From: an uncultured Butyricicoccus sp. | Lineage (GTDB): Bacteria > Bacillota > Clostridia > Oscillospirales > Butyricicoccaceae | DNA length: 26,424 bases | Direction of reading: 5' to 3' | Assembly (NCBI GenBank): GCA_910584935.1 | Contig: CAJUDU010000030.1 | Span: 1-26,424, forward strand | In this document: positions 7,445 to 14,007 of the stretch, piece after piece | How positions within the stretch are numbered: position 1 is the stretch's first letter | Layout of the letters: the number at the start of each line of letters is the position of its first letter | Program-made: the position numbers and the translations under genes | Notes under the pieces: generated by a model | Databases searched by the model: none | What the model was told of the DNA's origin: nothing | Seen by the model: the letters and a program-made list of their open reading frames with translations, nothing else

Positions 7445-8722
7445 ATGGAAAGCAAATATATCGTACGGCAGCCCATCAAAGATGCCAGCAGCCGGATCAT
7501 CGGGTATGAAATCCTGTACCATGGGGAAAACCAGGCGTATGGCGGCGAACAGCCGAAAAATTCAAATGATTTTGCGGTAGCTGATACGGTGTATAATGTC
7601 CTGACCCAGAATGTAGAAAAAATATTCAAGGGTACATTGCACTTTATGACCTTTACCACCACCTTGCTGATGAAAAAGGCGCCGCGCCTTTTTGAAAAAG
7701 AAGGACTGGTTATCCAGATTGATGACAGCGTGATTATCCATCCGCTTGCCATGCACTTTGTTCAGATGTACAAAAAAGAAGGCTACCGAATTGCTGTCGA
7801 TGAGTTCCAGTTTGCCCCACGTTACCTTTCACTCATTGGCGAAATTGATTATATCAAGCTGAATTTTAAATCATTAAGCGATTTGACATTGCATAATGTG
7901 GTAGAAATTGCCCATAGCATGGGCAAGCAGTGCATTGCCACTGGTATTGATGATGAGGCGCTTTACCAAAAAGCCTGCAATATGAGTGTGGACGCGCTGG
8001 AAGGCAGCTATGTGGCAAGGCGACTCGCTACAAAAGCCCATACAAGCGGCTATTTGCAGAGCAGCTTTTTCCGGCTGATGGTAGCTGTCACTCGTGAAAA
8101 CCCAGATATCGAGGAAATTGAACAGATTGTCAGCATGGACGCAACACTTACATATGGGTTGCTGCGTGTGGCAAACTCCGCGTATTTTGCGGCATATAAC
8201 CGCGTGGCAAATGTCCGGCAGGCAGTTATGACATTGGGGCTGAAGCAGCTCAAACAATGGGTGTATCTGCTCAGTGCCAGCAATGCCGAAAACCAGATTG
8301 ACGAGGCTTCCGAGGAATTCCTCAAGCTGTCGTTTATGCGTGCGACATTTTGCAGTGAACTGATGAGCTATGCAAAAAATATGCCTATTTCCCGCAGCGA
8401 CGCCTATCTGATGGGGATGTTTTCCACGCTTAATTACTTGATTGATGCGCCGATGGAAGAAATCCTTGCCGGCGTGCCGCTCATTGATGAAATCAAATCT
8501 GCGCTGCTTACCCAAGAAGGGCGCTGTGGGGCACTGTATAGCTTGGTTCTCAGCTATGAACGCGCTGACTGGGTGCAGATTAACAACCTTTCAGAAACAC
8601 TTGGCATCCCGACTAACCTGCTGACCAGTGTGTATTTTACCTGCATGGATATGGTGGATACCACTTGGAAACAGCTTACCTGCCCAGAGCCATCCCAACA
8701 GGAGGCCGTGCCGCAAGCCTAA
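7445..8722 (+). CDS. EAL-HDOD domain protein with degenerate EAL domain (YuxH type)
   Basis: A 425-residue protein with an N-terminal EAL-like domain (about 1-195) and a C-terminal HDOD domain (about 200-390; TYGLLRVANSAYF, VRQAVMTLGLKQLKQWVYL). The c-di-GMP phosphodiesterase signature is eroded. EAL reads EIL (residues 22-24 in IIGYEILYHG), the usual DDFG is DEFQ, the usual KID is KLN, and the catalytic AEGVE-type motif reads ATGID. It therefore probably does not hydrolyse c-di-GMP. It may be a scaffold or sensor linking second messengers to motility, as proposed for related proteins. It is last in the flagellar/chemotaxis operon, 21 bases after cheV, with AAGGAGAG upstream and a terminator right after it. 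Confidence 0.88.
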   Translation: MESKYIVRQPIKDASSRIIGYEILYHGENQAYGGEQPKNSNDFAVADTVYNVLTQNVEKIFKGTLHFMTFTTTLLMKKAPRLFEKEGLVIQIDDSVIIHPLAMHFVQMYKKEGYRIAVDEFQFAPRYLSLIGEIDYIKLNFKSLSDLTLHNVVEIAHSMGKQCIATGIDDEALYQKACNMSVDALEGSYVARRLATKAHTSGYLQSSFFRLMVAVTRENPDIEEIEQIVSMDATLTYGLLRVANSAYFAAYNRVANVRQAVMTLGLKQLKQWVYLLSASNAENQIDEASEEFLKLSFMRATFCSELMSYAKNMPISRSDAYLMGMFSTLNYLIDAPMEEILAGVPLIDEIKSALLTQEGRCGALYSLVLSYERADWVQINNLSETLGIPTNLLTSVYFTCMDMVDTTWKQLTCPEPSQQEAVPQA

Positions 8723-8725
8723 CAG

Positions 8726-8760
8726 AAACCCAGCCTGATTCAAAATGGCTGGGTTTTTTT
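8726..8760 (+). terminator. Rho-independent terminator of the flagellar/chemotaxis operon
   Basis: A 10-bp perfect stem (AAACCCAGCC at 8726-8735 with GGCTGGGTTT at 8747-8756) and an 11-base loop, running into a T-run to 8760. It starts four bases after the EAL-HDOD stop and defines the operon end. Confidence 0.95.
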
Positions 8761-8837
8761 GTGTCTGCCGGGTTCTAAAACCGCACGCCCGTCCATATCC
8801 ATGGTAGTAAGGAAATACTGATATGGAGGGAACAGGA

Positions 8838-9467
8838 ATGATTGTTTATGCAACAAGATTCACCATGAAAAAAGCTGCCGCCGGGCTGCTGGCACTTGCT
8901 GCCGTGATTTGGGGGGTATCAACGCTTTCTACACGCGGTGCGGAAGCAGCAAGCGTGGCGGGGCAGACCAGTTTGTCGCAAAAGCTTAAAACCAATGAAG
9001 ACCGCACCAACTTTTTGCAGTCCTATGGCTGGGAAATTGATGAAACACCAAAAACCGAAACCGAAGTGCGTATCCCAGATGAATTTGACAGTGCTTACGA
9101 AACCTATAATGCCCTGCAAAAAACCCAGGGGCTGGATCTCGAAAAATATAAGGGGCGCAAAGCCATGCTGTATGCTTACAACGTGCGCAATGACCCAAGC
9201 GGGGAACAGGGCGTCACAGCAAACCTTGTACTGTACCGCAATACTTTGATTGCGGCGGATATTTCATCAGCGCAGGCGGATGGGTTTACTCGCACGGTCA
9301 CAGAAATGCCCACAGCGCCTTCACAGGACACAGCAGGCACAACATTACCACAACAGCAGGCGGAAACGCCGCAGGACGCGCCACAGGCGCAGCAGCAGCC
9401 ATCCCAGCCGCAGGATATGCCACAGGGAGAAGCGGCGCCGGGCATGGGTATTGATATTGAAGAATAG
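8838..9467 (+). CDS. DUF4830-family exported or membrane-anchored protein
   Basis: A 209-residue protein of unknown function. An N-terminal hydrophobic helix (about residues 10-28, AAAGLLALAAVIWGVSTL) acts as signal or anchor. The following region (LKTNEDRTNFLQSYGWEI, IPDEFDSAYETYNALQKTQG, LDLEKYKGRKAMLYAY) matches what I recall of DUF4830 proteins of clostridia. Residues ~155-209 are low-complexity, rich in Gln, Pro and Ala (QPQDMPQGEAAPG). ATG 8838 was chosen over ATG 8823 because GGAGGG (8825-8830) lies seven bases before it and overlaps the upstream ATG. It stands alone between two terminators. No function is claimed. Confidence 0.75.
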   Translation: MIVYATRFTMKKAAAGLLALAAVIWGVSTLSTRGAEAASVAGQTSLSQKLKTNEDRTNFLQSYGWEIDETPKTETEVRIPDEFDSAYETYNALQKTQGLDLEKYKGRKAMLYAYNVRNDPSGEQGVTANLVLYRNTLIAADISSAQADGFTRTVTEMPTAPSQDTAGTTLPQQQAETPQDAPQAQQQPSQPQDMPQGEAAPGMGIDIEE

Positions 9468-9472
9468 CCAGC

Positions 9473-9503
9473 AAGGCAGCACCGTGGTATGGTGCTGCCT
9501 TTT
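9473..9503 (+). terminator. Rho-independent terminator after the DUF4830 gene
   Basis: A 9-bp GC-rich perfect stem (GGCAGCACC 9475-9483, GGTGCTGCC 9491-9499), extended by A-T pairs, with a 7-base loop and TTTT after the stem. It lies six bases past the stop codon. Confidence 0.92.
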
Positions 9504-9518
9504 CCCCTACTGCTGATC

Positions 9519-9534
9519 GGTGAAAATGACGAAA
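9519..9534 (+). repeat. 16-base exact repeat, copy 1
   Basis: GGTGAAAATGACGAAA occurs here and again at 26293-26308. Both copies lie in the gap between a terminator hairpin and the next promoter region. Confidence 0.5.
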
Positions 9535-9550
9535 GCACAAATCATATCAG

Positions 9551-9577
9551 TAAAGTTTTCGTTTTTTTCGCCAAGGC
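9551..9577 (+). promoter_or_regulatory. Possible sigma-28 promoter upstream of the rsuA-family gene
   Basis: TAAAGTTT (9551-9558) is followed after exactly 11 bases by GCCAAGGC (9570-9577). The FliA consensus is TAAAGTTT-N11-GCCGATAA: the -35 matches 8/8, the spacing is exact and the -10 matches about 4/8. The gene starts about 63 bases downstream. A vegetative -10-like TATACT is also present at 9608-9613 without a good -35. The call is tentative because of the weak -10. Confidence 0.3.
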
Positions 9578-9640
9578 TATTGTGCAATTTGCAAAAAAGT
9601 GATACGCTATACTTATCTAAAGTACACGGGGAGGATGGTT

Positions 9641-10375
9641 ATGGCATTACAGCGGCTAGATAAGGTATTGTCATTACTTGGGTGCGGCAGCCGGAAACAA
9701 ACTGGTGCTGCCATACGTGCGGGGCGGGTCAGCGTCAATGGGCAGATTGTCCGTGATCCGGCGCATAAAGTCACCCCGGTACAGGATGTGCTGCTTTTTG
9801 GCGGGCAGCCGGTGCGCTGGCGGATAGGGCGCTATTATATGCTCAACAAGCCTGCGGGGCTGGTCAGCGCACGGGTGGACAACCTGCATGAAACCGTGCT
9901 TTCCCTGTTCCCCGAACGTGAGCGCAAAAGGCTTTTCCCTGTTGGGCGGCTGGATAAGGATACCGAAGGGCTGTTGCTCATCACCGATGACGGCGCATTT
10001 GCCCATGCGCTGACTTCCCCGCGCCGCCATGTTGCTAAAACTTATGCCGCTCAGGTAGAAGGGCGGCTGGATTTGGGCGCGCCGCAGCACTTTGCCAGCG
10101 GCATGACGCTGGCAGACGGCACCGTCTGCCGCCCCGCAAAGCTGGAAGTGCTGCGCACGGAAAATGGGCTGACCGCAGTGGAAGTCACCCTGTGGGAAGG
10201 CAAGCACCATCAGGTCAAACGCATGGTTGCCGCCGCAGGCGGCCACGTTGCCGCGCTGAAACGGCTGTCCATCGGCCCGCTTCGGCTGGATGAAGCGCTT
10301 GCCCCAGGCAGCTACCGTGAGCTGTCAGAGGAAGAAGTTGCCGCGCTGCGCGCCGCCGCAAGTGAGGGGAAATAG
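9641..10375 (+). CDS. Pseudouridine synthase, RsuA/RluB family
   Basis: A 244-residue protein with an N-terminal S4 RNA-binding domain (about residues 2-50: QRLDKVLSLLGCGSRKQ, GRVSVNGQIV) and the RsuA/RluB/RluE catalytic domain. The catalytic motif is VGRLDKDTEGLLLITDDG at 101-118, with D105 the likely nucleophile. The late motif EGKHHQVKRMVAAAGGHV is also present. It isomerises a uridine in rRNA to pseudouridine; the target (16S U516-type or 23S U2605-type) cannot be told from sequence alone. The start at 9641 was preferred over an in-frame codon 14 residues earlier because CGGGGAGG lies six bases before it. The gene appears monocistronic. Confidence 0.9.
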   Translation: MALQRLDKVLSLLGCGSRKQTGAAIRAGRVSVNGQIVRDPAHKVTPVQDVLLFGGQPVRWRIGRYYMLNKPAGLVSARVDNLHETVLSLFPERERKRLFPVGRLDKDTEGLLLITDDGAFAHALTSPRRHVAKTYAAQVEGRLDLGAPQHFASGMTLADGTVCRPAKLEVLRTENGLTAVEVTLWEGKHHQVKRMVAAAGGHVAALKRLSIGPLRLDEALAPGSYRELSEEEVAALRAAASEGK

Positions 10376-10428
10376 CCAGCAAAACCGGCCGCTGGCGGCA
10401 TTGCTAAAAAACTAACAAAGAAATCTAA

Positions 10429-10448
10429 AAATTTTTGTACAAAAATTT
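10429..10448. promoter_or_regulatory. 20-bp perfect palindrome, candidate operator
   Basis: AAATTTTTGT is followed directly by its exact reverse complement ACAAAAATTT, with no spacer. It lies 12 bases upstream of the -10 hexamer at 10461, covering the place of the -35 element of the regulator gene promoter. Position suggests a repressor or autoregulator site. The similar AATTTTT-CGT-AAAAATT at 21493-21509 lies upstream of another promoter, so a generic AT-rich element is an alternative. Confidence 0.55.
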
Positions 10449-10457
10449 CAGGAGGTG

Positions 10458-10466
10458 TGTTATAAT
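10458..10466 (+). promoter_or_regulatory. Extended -10 promoter for the PucR/CdaR-type regulator
   Basis: TGTTATAAT contains the full extended -10 (TGn) and a perfect TATAAT. The nearest -35-like element (TTGTAC 10435-10440) is 20 bases away, too far for good contact, so the promoter probably relies on the TG motif. This implies a leader of about 125 bases before the ATG at 10598. I see no recognisable riboswitch or gene in that leader. Confidence 0.65.
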
Positions 10467-10597
10467 TTTAATAAATGGCGGGAAATCAGATTTGTTTCTT
10501 GTGCAACATGATGGATTTTATCCGCTGCCTGCCAGATGGAATAAAGGAATAAAGATGCACGACTTGAAAAGAAGACCTGAAAGGAAAGGTGACGGAA

Positions 10598-11689
10598 ATG
10601 GCCTCCAGATTGCTCCAGTCTATTGTCCTGCAAATGAAAGATACAGTTGACCGCACAATTGGTATCGTTGACGCCACAGGTGCCGTTGTCGCATGTACCG
10701 ATTTGCCGCGCATTGGGGAAATGCGGGAAGACGCAGTGACAGAACTTGGCTATGCGGGCGATATGATCCGCTTTGGCGGATATACTTACCGTTCGATTGC
10801 AGACCGCTCCACCCGATTTGAATATGCTGTGTTTGTGCAGGGGGAGGACGAATTGGCGCGTTCGGTCTGCTCGCTGATTGCTATTGCAATCAACAATATC
10901 AAGACCCTGTATGACGAAAAGCATGATAAGGCAACTTTTGTGAAGAATATCATCCTCGACAATATCCTGCCGGGTGATATCTATATCAAATCTCGGGAAC
11001 TGCACTTCGGCAACGATGTGCCGCGGGTTGTTTTTTTGGTGCATCAGCTTGAACGTGTGGATGTTGCGGCGATTGACGTCATCAATGGGCTTTTTCCGGA
11101 CAAGCAGAAAGATTTTGTGCTGCATATCAGCGAAACGGATATTGTCGTTGTCAAGGAAGTCAAAGCAACCAGCGATATCCGGGAGCTTATTAAGCTGGCA
11201 AAATCCATTGAAGATGCGCTTAATTCTGAATTGCTCATCAAGTGCATTATCGGCATTGGCTCGATTTCTACCCAACTTAAGGATATCGCAAAATCCTTTA
11301 AGGAGGCGCAGACCTCGATTGAGGTCGGCGGCGTGTTCGATACCGAAAAGAGTATTGTCAGCTATGAAAACCTTGGTATCGGGCGCCTGATTTATCAGCT
11401 TCCAACAACCCTTTGCGAAATGTTCTTAAATGAAGTGTTCAAAAAAGGTTCCATTGATTCGCTTGACCAGGAAACGCTTTACACCATCCAGAAATTCTTT
11501 GAAAATAACCTGAACGTATCTGAAACTTCACGCAAACTGTTTGTCCACCGCAATACGCTGGTTTATCGCCTGGAGAAAATCAAAAAGCTTACCGGGCTGG
11601 ATTTGCGTGAATTTGACCATGCGATTGTGTTCAAGGTCGCGCTGATGGTGCGCAAATACCTTGAAAGCCGCGCGGAAGGGCGTGCGTGA
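10598..11689 (+). CDS. PucR/CdaR-type transcriptional regulator
   Basis: A 363-residue protein. The C-terminus carries the PucR/CdaR helix-turn-helix at about 305-333 (LNVSETSRKLFVHRNTLVYRLEKI), followed by a short helical tail. The N-terminal ~100 residues (TVDRTIGIVDATGAVVACTDL) resemble the ligand-sensing domain of sugar-diacid regulators, and the centre resembles the GGDEF-like domain of this family without a GGDEF motif. ATG 10598 was chosen over the in-frame GTG 10589 because AAGGTG lies about six bases before it. No sugar-diacid, purine or amino-acid genes are adjacent, so the regulon is unknown. The upstream palindrome may be its own operator. Confidence 0.8.
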   Translation: MASRLLQSIVLQMKDTVDRTIGIVDATGAVVACTDLPRIGEMREDAVTELGYAGDMIRFGGYTYRSIADRSTRFEYAVFVQGEDELARSVCSLIAIAINNIKTLYDEKHDKATFVKNIILDNILPGDIYIKSRELHFGNDVPRVVFLVHQLERVDVAAIDVINGLFPDKQKDFVLHISETDIVVVKEVKATSDIRELIKLAKSIEDALNSELLIKCIIGIGSISTQLKDIAKSFKEAQTSIEVGGVFDTEKSIVSYENLGIGRLIYQLPTTLCEMFLNEVFKKGSIDSLDQETLYTIQKFFENNLNVSETSRKLFVHRNTLVYRLEKIKKLTGLDLREFDHAIVFKVALMVRKYLESRAEGRA

Positions 11690-11722
11690 GGAAATCGCAT
11701 CAATTCGGTGACAGAATGGAAA

Positions 11723-11769
11723 CATTTGTCCAGAAAACGGCATTATCCCCGCATTTTCTGCACCAAATG
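11723..11769 (+). other. Two-part inverted repeat after the PucR/CdaR-type gene
   Basis: CATTTG (11723-11728) pairs with CAAATG (11764-11769), and inside it CAGAAAA (11731-11737) pairs with TTTTCTG (11754-11760). This leaves small 2-3 base internal gaps and a 16-base apical loop. No T-run follows, so it is a weak terminator candidate or a 3'-end stabilising structure. Confidence 0.4.
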
Positions 11770-11813
11770 ACCCTTTAAGAAAAAATTAAATTTTCCGAAA
11801 ACGGGAAATACTC

Positions 11814-11842
11814 TGGAAATCCTCATTGGGATGTGGTATAAT
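11814..11842 (+). promoter_or_regulatory. Promoter for ftsE-ftsX and probably the following genes
   Basis: TGGAAA (11814-11819, 4/6), a 17-base spacer and TATAAT (11837-11842), with an extended TG at 11834-11835. Just upstream is an inverted repeat, ATTTTCCG-AAAA-CGGGAAAT (11790-11809, one G-T mismatch), which could be an operator. The leader of about 115 bases has a GC hairpin at 11918-11938 (CCGCG/CGCGG) just before the ftsE ribosome site. Confidence 0.75.
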
Positions 11843-11960
11843 ATCCGCAAAGCGGCTGCTATGCCACATCTTTATTTTGTGCGCCGCAGGCTTTTTGCAC
11901 AATACCAATCAACGCCGCCGCGTGGCAATGCCCCGCGGTGCAAGGAGGTTTCACACTGCC

Positions 11961-13121
11961 GTGATAAGGATGAGCGACGTCAGTATGCAATATGACAACG
12001 GGGTTCGTGCGGTCAACCGGGCAACGCTGCGTATTGATGAGGGCGAATTTGTATTCCTGGTTGGCCCGTCCGGTTCCGGTAAATCAACCTTGATTAAACT
12101 GATTACCGGGGAGCTGCGGCCAACTGCCGGGCGGATCGTCGTCAACAATTATAACATTGGCGCCATCAAAAAACGCGAAATTCCATACCTGCGCCGTACC
12201 CTTGGCGTTGTGTTCCAGGATTTCCGCCTGATTGACAAAAAAACCGTTTATGAAAATGTCGCGTTTGCCATGCGCGCCATTGGCGCGAATAACCGCGCTA
12301 TCAAAAAGCGTGTGCCATATGTGCTGGATTTGGTCGGGCTTTCCGAAAAAGCCAGTACCCGTCCGCTGGAGCTTTCCGGCGGCGAACAGCAGCGCGTTGC
12401 CATTGCCCGCGCGCTGGTCAACAACCCGCGCCTCATCATTGCCGATGAACCAACCGGCAACCTTGACCCAGTGCGTTCCTATGAATTGATGACGCTATTT
12501 GAAAAAATCAATGAACTGGGTACCACAATCCTGATTGTCACCCATGAAAAAGAACTTGTGGACGAGTTTGAAAAACGCGTTATCATGATTGACAGCGGGC
12601 GCATTGTCAGCGATGCCACCGGGCGGTATTTTGCCGACGATGAATATGATGAATATTACGAGGAAGGCTATGACGAGGGTTACGATGACGGAGAGTATGC
12701 CGAAGAGCAGCCCACAGAAGAACCACAGTCACCGCTTTCCATGCTGTTTGACCGCTTTTCGCTGCATAAGCCCGCGGCGCCTGCGGCTGAGGCTGTGCAG
12801 GAAAGCAGCACAGGCGATGCGGAAGAAGGGCAGGATGCACCAATCCCAGAAGCGGACGAGCAGCCCCCAGAATCAGAACCAGAACCAGAGCCGGTTCAGC
12901 CGCAAGCGCCGCCTGAACCGGCGCCCGCGCACACAGATGCGATGGAGCAGCAATTGGATGATTTGTCCCTAACCGAACTGGTAGACCGGTTCCAAAAGCG
13001 CGTAGGCATCCACAGTGCCTTTGATAGCCCGTATGAGAACAGCGAACACACAGAGGGGAACACAAACCATGAGCAAGAAAACGAAGCAGCCCAGACAGCG
13101 CAAGAGCCGGACAGGAATTAG
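11961..13121 (+). CDS. ftsE: Cell-division ABC ATPase FtsE with long acidic/proline-rich C-terminal tail
   Basis: 386 residues, against about 225-230 for typical FtsE. Residues 1-222 form a complete ABC ATPase: Walker A GPSGSGKST (35-43), Q-loop near Q86, signature LSGGEQ (138-143), Walker B LIIADEP (158-164) and H-loop H195. Residues ~225-386 form an unusual tail: a Tyr/Asp/Glu-rich run, a Pro/Glu/Ala-rich linker, and two short hydrophobic motifs that share LxDRF (MLFDRFSLHK at 261-270, ELVDRFQKRV at 339-348). GTG 11961 is the likely start, 12 bases after AAGGAGG (11942-11948); ATG 11970 is possible. It overlaps ftsX by 53 bases. FtsE powers FtsX, which gates cell-wall hydrolases. The tail function is unknown. 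Confidence 0.93.
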   Translation: MIRMSDVSMQYDNGVRAVNRATLRIDEGEFVFLVGPSGSGKSTLIKLITGELRPTAGRIVVNNYNIGAIKKREIPYLRRTLGVVFQDFRLIDKKTVYENVAFAMRAIGANNRAIKKRVPYVLDLVGLSEKASTRPLELSGGEQQRVAIARALVNNPRLIIADEPTGNLDPVRSYELMTLFEKINELGTTILIVTHEKELVDEFEKRVIMIDSGRIVSDATGRYFADDEYDEYYEEGYDEGYDDGEYAEEQPTEEPQSPLSMLFDRFSLHKPAAPAAEAVQESSTGDAEEGQDAPIPEADEQPPESEPEPEPVQPQAPPEPAPAHTDAMEQQLDDLSLTELVDRFQKRVGIHSAFDSPYENSEHTEGNTNHEQENEAAQTAQEPDRN

Positions 13122-13992
13122 CTATTTCTGGGCGGAAGGCATACATAATATTTTTCTGAACGGCTTTATGAGTTTTGCTGCCGTCAGCATTATTTTAGCG
13201 TGTCTGCTGATTACCGGCAGTGTGACGCTCATTTCGGTCAATATTGATTTGAATATCCGCCAGTTGCAGCAGGAGAGCGAAATTGCGCTGTATATTGATG
13301 AAAATTTCACCTATACCCAGGCACGCGCCATGGAAAAGGAGCTTGCCGCCATTGATAATGTGGATACGGTTGAGTTCCAGTCCAGAGAGCGGTCGCTGGA
13401 AGACCTGCGCAGGCAGCTTGGCGATGATGCCTATATCCTGGAAGGGTATGATTCCAATAATAACTTTATGCGCGATGGCTACCGCATCACGCTCAAAGAC
13501 CTTTCCTTGGCAAAGCAAACCGAAGAGGAAATCAAAAAGATTTCCGGCGTTGCCAATATTGTTGTGCGGGAAGATACCATCAATGCGTTGGTGCGGGCGC
13601 GGCAGGTGTTCCAAATCGTATCCTTTACGCTGGTTGCCGCCCTTGGCGCAATTTCAATTTTTATTATTTCCAATACGGTTAAACTAGCAATGTTTGCCCG
13701 CCGCGAGGAAATCGTCATCGAAAAGATGGTTGGCGCAACAAACTGGTTCATCCGCTGGCCCTTTATCATTGAAGGGATGCTGCTTGGGCTGGTAGCTGGT
13801 GGGCTTGGCGCCCTCGCCGAATGGGGCATTTATGAAAAATTAGTCGGGACAGTCACCAATGCGCTGCCTGCGTTTACCATGGCAGGCTTTGAAGAATTTG
13901 CAGTCGTGCTGATTGCGGTTTATCTTGGCGCAGGTGTTGTCATTGGTGTAGGCGGGTCGGTGCTGTCCATGCGCCGGTTCCTGGATGTGTGA
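13069..13992 (+). CDS. ftsX: Cell-division membrane protein FtsX
   Basis: A 307-residue FtsX. A basic N-terminus (SKKTKQPRQRKSR) precedes TM1 (~32-56), an extracellular domain (~57-178), then TM2 (~180-202), TM3 (~231-254) and TM4 (~276-300). The coupling segment REEIVIEKMVGATNWFIRWPF lies between TM2 and TM3, as is usual in FtsX. ATG 13069 was preferred over an in-frame ATG 18 codons earlier because AGAGGGG precedes it at about ten bases. The true start lies inside the ftsE tail. With FtsE it forms a complex that activates extracellular peptidoglycan hydrolases, most likely the M23 protein encoded next. Confidence 0.95.
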   Translation: MSKKTKQPRQRKSRTGISYFWAEGIHNIFLNGFMSFAAVSIILACLLITGSVTLISVNIDLNIRQLQQESEIALYIDENFTYTQARAMEKELAAIDNVDTVEFQSRERSLEDLRRQLGDDAYILEGYDSNNNFMRDGYRITLKDLSLAKQTEEEIKKISGVANIVVREDTINALVRARQVFQIVSFTLVAALGAISIFIISNTVKLAMFARREEIVIEKMVGATNWFIRWPFIIEGMLLGLVAGGLGALAEWGIYEKLVGTVTNALPAFTMAGFEEFAVVLIAVYLGAGVVIGVGGSVLSMRRFLDV

Positions 13993-14007
13993 TGGAAAGG
14001 AGCTTTT

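Noticed and set aside
8774..8800. Second sigma-28 promoter (TCTAAA...CCATATCC) before the DUF4830 gene
   Set aside because: Spacing is too short and the -10 matches too few positions.
9361..9440. CAG/CCA-rich stretch as a tandem DNA repeat
   Set aside because: It is irregular and explained by the Gln/Pro-rich tail of the DUF4830 protein.
10460..11275. 271-codon minus-strand open frame
   Set aside because: It is the shadow of the PucR/CdaR-type gene and its promoter; composition (many Asn, Phe, His, Cys) is typical of an antisense frame.
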